Assembly: GCF_024666595.1 (NCBI RefSeq)
Contig: NZ_CP088296.1
Location: forward strand, 1,984,001 to 2,048,000
Direction of reading: 5' to 3'
Source of the DNA: Sphingomonas sp. J315
GTDB taxonomy: Bacteria; Pseudomonadota; Alphaproteobacteria; Sphingomonadales; Sphingomonadaceae
Length of the DNA: 64,000 nt
Shown here: positions 59,361 through 64,000 of the stretch, piece after piece
Layout: each line of letters starts with the position of its first letter
Position numbering within the stretch: the first letter of the stretch is position 1
Notes under the pieces: model-generated
Seen by the model: only the letters and a program-made list of their open reading frames with translations
What the model was told of the DNA's origin: nothing
Database searches by the model: none
Program-made: the position numbers and the translations under genes

Positions 59361-60147
59361 CGTCGTCGTCACCCTCGCCATCGACGATATCGAACGGGAC
59401 CATGCCGAGCGCATGGCCGACCGGGCCATGGCCTTCGCCCAATCCGGGGGCGTTGAGGATGGCGAGGCGGACGAAGCGCACCGCCTGAATGAACGCTTCC
59501 CCGATCGACAGGCCCGAGCCGAGGCCGGTGGCGAGCGCGGCGGCGAAGGTGCAGCCGGTGCCGTGCGTGTCGGGGGTGTCGATCCGCTCGGCCTCGACCT
59601 CCATGACCAGCCGGTCCTTGGGCGCATAGAGCTGGTCGACGATCGTCGGCCCTTCTTTGTGCCCGCCCTTTTCGGCGAGGTGGCAGCCATAGGCGAGCAC
59701 CGCCTGACGCCCGCCGAGTGCGGTGAGTTCGGGGAGGTTGGGGGTCACCACGGATGCGATGGTCATCAGCCGTTCGAACGCGGCGATCGTCTCGGGGTCG
59801 GCGAGCACCGATCCGCTGGTGGCGATCATCACCGGATCGAACACGATCGGGCAGTCGAGCGCCTCCAGCCGATCGGCGACCGCGTTGGCGATCTCGGCCG
59901 ATCCGATCATCCCGATCTTCACCGCGTCACAGCCGATGTCGGAGGTCACCGCGTCGATCTGCGCCAGCACGATCTCGACCGGGACCGGGTGAATGGCGGT
60001 GACGCCGAGCGTGTTCTGCGCGGTGATCGTGGTGATCGCGGTCATGGCATGGCCGCCGAGCATGGTGACGGTGCGGATATCGGCCTGGATGCCCGCCCCG
60101 CCGCCCGAGTCGGACCCGGCAATGATCAGGATGCGGGGGATGCTCAT
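59353..60147 (-). CDS. thiD: Hydroxymethylpyrimidine/phosphomethylpyrimidine kinase
   Basis: A 264-residue ribokinase-fold enzyme making HMP diphosphate for thiamine synthesis. Landmarks: ILIIAGSDSGGGAGIQADIRTVTMLGGHAMTAITTITAQNT, VKIGMIGSAEIANAV, VFDPVMIATSG and the active-site TPDTHGTGCTFAAALATGL. It ends in an acidic GEGDDDDA. The open frame continues upstream to 60432 through the phased GTCGC array, but MSIPRIL (60147) is the family N-terminus. Confidence 0.93.
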   Translation of the reverse strand: MSIPRILIIAGSDSGGGAGIQADIRTVTMLGGHAMTAITTITAQNTLGVTAIHPVPVEIVLAQIDAVTSDIGCDAVKIGMIGSAEIANAVADRLEALDCPIVFDPVMIATSGSVLADPETIAAFERLMTIASVVTPNLPELTALGGRQAVLAYGCHLAEKGGHKEGPTIVDQLYAPKDRLVMEVEAERIDTPDTHGTGCTFAAALATGLGSGLSIGEAFIQAVRFVRLAILNAPGLGEGHGPVGHALGMVPFDIVDGEGDDDDA

Positions 60148-60198
60148 GGCGCGGCTGTCCGGACGATTCTGACGAAAATGGGCGTGTATTGGGGCGAG

Positions 60199-60368
60199 GC
60201 GACCGGGACGGGGCGGGTTTGCGGCTGTGACGCGACGGGGACACGACACGCGCGCGACATCGGGGCGACAGGTGCGCGACGGCGGCGCGACAGGCTGACA
60301 ACGGGTGGGCGACCGGGCCGGGCCGGGAATGCGACGGTGGCTGGGCAGGTGGGCGACCGAAGCGCGAC
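60199..60368 (-). repeat. 11-bp-phased GTCGC array, about 16 phases
   Basis: On the plus strand GCGAC (GTCGC on the other strand) begins at 60199, 60232, 60254, 60265, 60276, 60287, 60309, 60331, 60353 and 60364, with ACGAC at 60243 and GCGGC at 60221. Every interval is 11 or an exact multiple of 11. Spacer bases are not conserved. The run 60232-60287 has six consecutive filled phases. It lies upstream of thiD, in reverse orientation to the array at 43787-43847. Not a codon multiple, and units are too short for CRISPR. Confidence 0.85.
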
Positions 60369-60471
60369 GCGGGCGTCGGGCCGATGGGGGCGAGGTTGGG
60401 TGGTCGCGGACATTGTGGTCAAGCCATGACACAGGCGGGGGGCTGTAGGAAAGGGTGGGTGCGTCCTTGTT

Positions 60472-60672
60472 GCCCTCTCCCCTTGATAGGGGAGAGGGAT
60501 ACCGCAGCTTGGCAGCGTGCTGCCTAGCGAAGGTTGGGAGAGGGGTAGAGCGGAGCTTTGCTCCGCGCGGCTACTGCGTAGCCGCCCACCCCTCTCCCAG
60601 CTCCGACTAAGGGCCTTGCTGCGCAAGACCCAAGTCTGCGCATCCCTCTCCCCTCCTGCGGAGGGGAGAGGG
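60472..60672. repeat. Compound GC-rich palindromic repeat
   Basis: Contains CCCTCTCCCCTTGATAGGGG then AGAGGG at 60473-60499, a GGGAGAGGGGTAGAGCGGAG block facing CCACCCCTCTCCC near 60536-60600 with an inner GGAGCTTTGCTCC hairpin and GCTACTGCGTAGC, then CCCTCTCCCCTCCTGCGGAG plus GGGAGAGGG at 60643-60672. The whole resembles a nested cruciform of the kind dispersed between genes in sphingomonads. Confidence 0.75.
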
Positions 60673-60676
60673 CGCG

Positions 60677-61549
60677 TTAGCGGCTGGTCGCCTTCCGCAA
60701 CACCACATCTGCCATGCGGTTCAGTGGCGCATCGATGCCGTGCCTTGCCCCCAATCGCGCGATCACGCCGTTGCGGGCGTCGGCCTCGGTCGGGCGGCCG
60801 GCGAGGCGGTCGGCGTGGATCGAGTTGATCGAATCCGGCGGGCTGTTGCGATAGCCCTCGACGATGCTGTCGGGCAGGTCGTCGGGAAGGGTCGCGCCCT
60901 CGGCGCGGCCGACCGCGATGCATTCGCGGATCAGAGCGCGCATCAGTTCGGCGGCTTCTGCGTCGCGAGCGATGCCGGACGGCTGGAGGGTGAGCGCGTT
61001 GACCGCGCCCGCGCAATTGATCGCGAGCTTGCGCCACGCGGCGCTTTGCCAGTCGTCGGTCAGGATCGTGTCGATCGGGCTGTGCGCGAACAGCGCGGCG
61101 AAGGCGGTTCCGGCGGGGTCGTTCGGGACGGTGAGGCTGCCGCTGCGGCGCTGCACGACATCGCCGGGGGCGCGGCGTTCGGCGGGGATATCGACGATCA
61201 CCGGCACGATGCGCGCGGGGTCGATGCCGGGAAAGCGGCTGCGATGTTCGACCCCGTTCTGGAGGATCGCGACATTGGTGTCGGGGCCGATCAGATGGTC
61301 GAGCCAGCGCTGTGCGCCGGAGGCGTCATAGGTCTTGGTCACCACCAGTACCCAGTCGACCGGCTGCGCGGCGGCGGGGTCGGTGAGGATGCGGGGCTGG
61401 CTTTCGAGAACCCCGTCGGGCGTCTCGACGCGCAGCGTGTCGAACGGCGTGCGGGCGCACAGGGTGACGTCATGGTCCGGCGCGGCGATCAGCCAGGCGG
61501 CGACGCTCGCCCCGACCGCGCCGGTGCCGACGACCGCGATTGCGCTCAA
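60677..61549 (-). CDS. panE: 2-dehydropantoate 2-reductase-like protein
   Basis: A 290-residue NADPH-dependent reductase of the ketopantoate reductase family. The dinucleotide fold VVGTGAVGASVAAWL is at the N-terminus, VVTKTYD in the middle, the catalytic Lys in AAWRKLAINCAGAVNAL near residue 179 and the Glu in GRPTEADARNGVIARLG near residue 258. Paralogues act on other 2-oxoacids, so pantothenate synthesis is probable rather than certain. TTG start at 61549 overlaps the stop of the DUF1272 gene (TTGA); other starts would truncate the glycine-rich loop. Confidence 0.78.
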   Translation of the reverse strand: MSAIAVVGTGAVGASVAAWLIAAPDHDVTLCARTPFDTLRVETPDGVLESQPRILTDPAAAQPVDWVLVVTKTYDASGAQRWLDHLIGPDTNVAILQNGVEHRSRFPGIDPARIVPVIVDIPAERRAPGDVVQRRSGSLTVPNDPAGTAFAALFAHSPIDTILTDDWQSAAWRKLAINCAGAVNALTLQPSGIARDAEAAELMRALIRECIAVGRAEGATLPDDLPDSIVEGYRNSPPDSINSIHADRLAGRPTEADARNGVIARLGARHGIDAPLNRMADVVLRKATSR

Positions 61550-61779
61550 TTGTCGTTGCCGCTGAACCGTCGCGCGGTGCTGGCCGGATATTTCTTGAGC
61601 GCATCGCCGACGCGCGCCGGGCGGTCGAGCAATTCGCCGCCGCAATTGGGGCAGGTTTCGTCAAGCGCATCGGCGCAGTCGGCGCAAAAGGTGCATTCGA
61701 ACGAGCAGATGAACGCCCCGCCCTGATCGGCGGGAAGATCGCTGCCGCAGCGTTCGCAGTCGGGGCGCATTTCGAGCAT
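61546..61779 (-). CDS. DUF1272 zinc-finger protein
   Basis: A 77-residue protein with paired cysteines: CERC, CSFECTFCADC and CPNCGGEL, consistent with one or two structural zinc sites. The length and spacing match DUF1272. Function unknown. Coupled to the reductase gene downstream by TTGA. Confidence 0.8.
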   Translation of the reverse strand: MLEMRPDCERCGSDLPADQGGAFICSFECTFCADCADALDETCPNCGGELLDRPARVGDALKKYPASTARRFSGNDN

Positions 61780-61832
61780 CGCCGACCCTTACGGCAGCGC
61801 GGCGCACATGCAAAGCCATGCGGGGCGGGCGC

Positions 61833-62147
61833 TCATGGTCGCTTCGCCGCCTTGCCGTCGATCAGCACGGCCTGTTGCCATTTGCCCGGTGCCTTGTCGG
61901 TGCGGTGGATGCATCCCGCCCAGCAACAGGGCCGGCGTTTGCCGGCGCGCAGCTCCTCCCCCATCCGTTCGATCCGGCGGGCGCGGGTCGCCGCCTGCTT
62001 GGCATCGTCGATCCAGCAGAGAAACTCGTTGCGACCGAGCGGCGTCAGGCCTTCCCATTGCGCGAGCAGACCAGCGTCTTTGCGCAGCGCCGCCGCGACA
62101 TCGCTCGACACGTGGTGCACGGTGCCGGGGGCGATGGGATCGGCCAC
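61833..62147 (-). CDS. YdeI/OmpD-associated family protein
   Basis: A 104-residue soluble protein with SDVAAALRKDAGLLAQWEGLTPLGRNEFLCWIDDAKQAATRARRIERMGEEL, the core of the YdeI/OmpD-associated (bacteriocin-protection-like) family, and a Cys-containing RRPCCWAGC tail. The short length is that of the C-terminal domain alone. Role unknown. It ends 53 bases before the DUF1272 gene and starts 5 bases after glmM. Confidence 0.7.
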   Translation of the reverse strand: MADPIAPGTVHHVSSDVAAALRKDAGLLAQWEGLTPLGRNEFLCWIDDAKQAATRARRIERMGEELRAGKRRPCCWAGCIHRTDKAPGKWQQAVLIDGKAAKRP

Positions 62148-62152
62148 CGCGA

Positions 62153-63499
62153 TCAGGCTGCCGCCGCGCGTACCGCGTCGCAGATACGATCGACCACTGC
62201 GGTGACCTGCGCCATGTCCTCGCCCTCCGCCATCACGCGGATTACCGGTTCGGTGCCCGACGGGCGGATGACGAGGCGGCCGGTGCCCTGCAATTCGGCC
62301 TCGGCGGCGGCGATCACATCCTGGACCGAACCATGCTCCAGCGGCTTGCCCCCGGCGAAGCGGACATTCTTGAGCAACTGCGGCAGCGGGTCGAAGCGGT
62401 GGAGCACCTCGCTCGCGGGTGCACCCGCGCGGACGATTTCGGCGAGCACCTGAAGCGCGGCGATCAGGCCGTCGCCGGTGGTGGCATAGTCGGACAGGAT
62501 GATGTGGCCCGACTGCTCGCCGCCGACATTATAGCCCGAGGCGCGCATCTTTTCGAGGACATGGCGGTCGCCGACCTTGGTGCGAACGAGGCCGAGCCCC
62601 TGCGCAGCGAGATGGCGTTCGAGGCCGAGGTTCGACATGACCGTGGCGACCAGGCCGCCGCCGGCGAGCCGCCCCTGTCGCGCCCATCCGCCCGCGATCG
62701 CCGCCATCAGCTGGTCGCCATCGACCACCTCGCCATGTTCGTCCGCGACGATCAGCCGGTCGGCGTCGCCGTCGAGTGCGATGCCGATATGCGCGCCGGA
62801 TGCGACCACGGTCTCGCACAAGGTGAGCGGAGCGGTGGAGCCGACCTGGTCATTGATGTTCTTGCCATTGGGCGACACGCCGATCGCGACGACTTCGGCG
62901 CCGAGCTCCCACAAAGCCGAGGGCGCAACCTGATAGGCGGCTCCATTGGCGCAATCGACCACGATCTTGAGGCCGTCGAGGCTGAGTTCGGCGGGGAAGG
63001 TTGCCTTGGCAAAGTGGATGTAGCGGCCCTTCACATCGTCGACGCGGCGGACGCGGCCAATTTCGGACGAGGGGGCAAGGTCCACCTCCGCGTCGATCAG
63101 CGCTTCGATCGCGGCCTCGTCCTCGTCTGACAGCTTGTAGCCATCCGGACCGAACAGCTTGATGCCGTTGTCCGCATAGGGATTGTGGCTGGCGGAGATC
63201 ATCACGCCAAGGTCCGCGCGCATCGAATGGGTGAGCATCGCGACAGCCGGGGTCGGCATCGGGCCGACGAGCGTCACGTCCATGCCGACGCTGGCGAACC
63301 CGGCGACCAGCGCGTTTTCGATCATATAGCCCGAGAGGCGGGTGTCCTTGCCGATCACCACGCGGTGGCGGTGATCGCCGCGCACGAAATGCTTGCCGGC
63401 CGCCATGCCGACCTTCATCGCCATCGCTGCGGTCATGTGGCCCGCATTGGTCTTGCCGCGGATTCCATCGGTGCCGAAATATTTTCTTGCCATATTCAT
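62153..63499 (-). CDS. glmM: Phosphoglucosamine mutase
   Basis: A 448-residue alpha-D-phosphohexomutase converting glucosamine 6-phosphate to glucosamine 1-phosphate for peptidoglycan and LPS. The N-terminal [13 protein letters not shown], the phosphoserine loop [15 protein letters not shown] (Ser near residue 102), the Mg loop [32 protein letters not shown] and the phosphate loop [15 protein letters not shown] are all intact. ATG 63499 or 63493 are both possible. Divergent from the symporter gene. Confidence 0.96.
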   Translation of the reverse strand: MNMARKYFGTDGIRGKTNAGHMTAAMAMKVGMAAGKHFVRGDHRHRVVIGKDTRLSGYMIENALVAGFASVGMDVTLVGPMPTPAVAMLTHSMRADLGVMISASHNPYADNGIKLFGPDGYKLSDEDEAAIEALIDAEVDLAPSSEIGRVRRVDDVKGRYIHFAKATFPAELSLDGLKIVVDCANGAAYQVAPSALWELGAEVVAIGVSPNGKNINDQVGSTAPLTLCETVVASGAHIGIALDGDADRLIVADEHGEVVDGDQLMAAIAGGWARQGRLAGGGLVATVMSNLGLERHLAAQGLGLVRTKVGDRHVLEKMRASGYNVGGEQSGHIILSDYATTGDGLIAALQVLAEIVRAGAPASEVLHRFDPLPQLLKNVRFAGGKPLEHGSVQDVIAAAEAELQGTGRLVIRPSGTEPVIRVMAEGEDMAQVTAVVDRICDAVRAAAA

Positions 63500-63565
63500 C
63501 CGCTTTGCGACGTTGCATCACTCTCTTCGGCGCGGTCATAGCGCCGCTTTTTCTCAAGGGCGAGC

Positions 63566-64000
63566 ATGTCGCAAGCAACCCGTATCTTTGTTGCCCTCAT
63601 CCTGGCGCTGGTCATCGGCGTCACGGCCGCGGCGCTGGCCCCCGAACGCGCGCTGATCGCCGCCGACTGGGTCCAGCCAATCGGGACGATGTGGCTCCAC
63701 GCGCTGCAGATGACGATCGTGCCGCTGGTGGTGTCGCTGCTGATCACCGGCATCGCCGCGACTGCCGAAGCCGCGCGGGCGAGCACGCTGGCGACACGGG
63801 CGTTCATCACCTTCATCATCCTGTTGTGGATCAGCTCGGCCTTGGGCGGGGCGCTGACCCTGGGCCTGTTGTCGGCATTTCCGCTGGGCGCGGATCTCGC
63901 CAATGCGCTGCGCGAGGCATTGGGCAGCGCGCCGCCGACCGGAGAGGTGCCGCCCTTCTCCGCCTTCCTCGTCGCCTTGGTGCCGTCCAACCCGATCGCG
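63566..64000 (+). CDS. Dicarboxylate/amino acid:cation symporter (DAACS family), partial
   Basis: The first 145 residues of a DctA/GltP-like secondary transporter, cut by the window edge. Visible are three membrane helices (IFVALILALVIGVTAAAL, a segment with QMTIVPLVVSLLITGIA, and FITFIILLWISSALGGALTLGLL) and the loop ending FSAFLVALVPSNPIA, all family-typical. The substrate-binding hairpins lie beyond the window. Substrate (C4-dicarboxylate or glutamate/aspartate) cannot be told. Confidence 0.88.
   Translation, partial: MSQATRIFVALILALVIGVTAAALAPERALIAADWVQPIGTMWLHALQMTIVPLVVSLLITGIAATAEAARASTLATRAFITFIILLWISSALGGALTLGLLSAFPLGADLANALREALGSAPPTGEVPPFSAFLVALVPSNPIA

Larger units (their letters stand above)
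60148..60676. other. Large intergenic region: phased GTCGC array and mosaic of GC-rich palindromes
   Basis: This 529-base gap between two leftward genes has no credible gene. The half next to thiD holds the 11-bp GTCGC array (60199-60368). The other half (60472-60672) is a compound repeat of CCCTCTCCCC / GGGGAGAGGG palindromes. About 100 bases between the two (60369-60471) show nothing recognisable. Confidence 0.8.

Noticed and set aside
60199..60368. CRISPR array or iteron block
   Set aside because: Units are 5-6 conserved bases at an 11-bp period, far shorter than CRISPR repeats; no cas genes, and no replication initiator gene nearby for iterons.
60148..60432. An N-terminal extension of ThiD reaching 60432
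   Set aside because: It would translate the phased array into a low-complexity Pro/Arg-rich peptide; the conserved N-terminus begins at 60147.

Overview
The window is high-GC DNA from a Sphingomonas-like alphaproteobacterium (Sphingomonadales). This is inferred from gene content and order (coxB-ctaD-ctaB-ctaG-ctaE-DUF983-SURF1-thrC, glyA-nrdR, a CcrM-type GANTC methyltransferase, three-subunit transhydrogenase), frequent GTG/TTG starts and many 4-base stop/start overlaps. It looks like ordinary chromosome: no phage, IS element, CRISPR array or rRNA was seen, and there is one tRNA (Lys).

Layout. 1-10 kb: end of aminopeptidase N, an M49-like metallopeptidase lipoprotein, three glycosyltransferases and two envelope proteins, then a TonB receptor. 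10-14.5 kb: maiA, an AI-2E transporter, lepB, acpS, pdxJ and pyrE, all leftward. 14.6-23.4 kb: the aa3 cytochrome oxidase operon and thrC, interrupted by an unrelated low-GC orphan gene. 23.5-29 kb: an rRNA methyltransferase, ccmAB, a small zincin, a pterin dehydratase and an osmoprotectant ABC system. 29-33 kb: an SDR, two lipoproteins, and btaAB for phosphorus-free betaine lipid. 33-43 kb: rpiB, glyA, nrdR, trmJ, rpsD, two exported peptidases and aguA/aguB (agmatine to putrescine). 43-50 kb: a DUF559 endonuclease, a family 5 uracil-DNA glycosylase, folK, tRNA-Lys, a regulator, pntB/pntAb/pntA and a 40-residue oxidase subunit IV. 50-64 kb: a sigma-54 regulator, cytochrome b561, an SDR, folP, ccrM, aceA, rnhB, thiD, a ketopantoate-reductase-like gene, glmM and the start of a dicarboxylate symporter.

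Fourteen frame breaks fall in otherwise intact, often essential genes (glyA twice, ctaB, ccmA, rnhB, ccrM, aguA, aguB and others). Nine lie in or beside G/C runs, four sit on the identical heptamer CAGAATC, and one (ccrM) is in neither context. They look like read or assembly errors, so these genes are annotated as whole CDSs with the break noted.

The most unusual signal is non-coding: two intergenic arrays (60199-60368 and 43787-43847) in which the pentamer GTCGC recurs at exactly 11-bp steps over degenerate spacers. I do not recognise this family. Other regulatory points of interest are a cluster of five GANTC sites with a DnaA box and CtrA-like half-sites between ccrM and aceA, four 11-bp-phased Pho-box-like heptamers before btaA, and several families of intergenic palindromes, including a perfect 35-bp inverted repeat.
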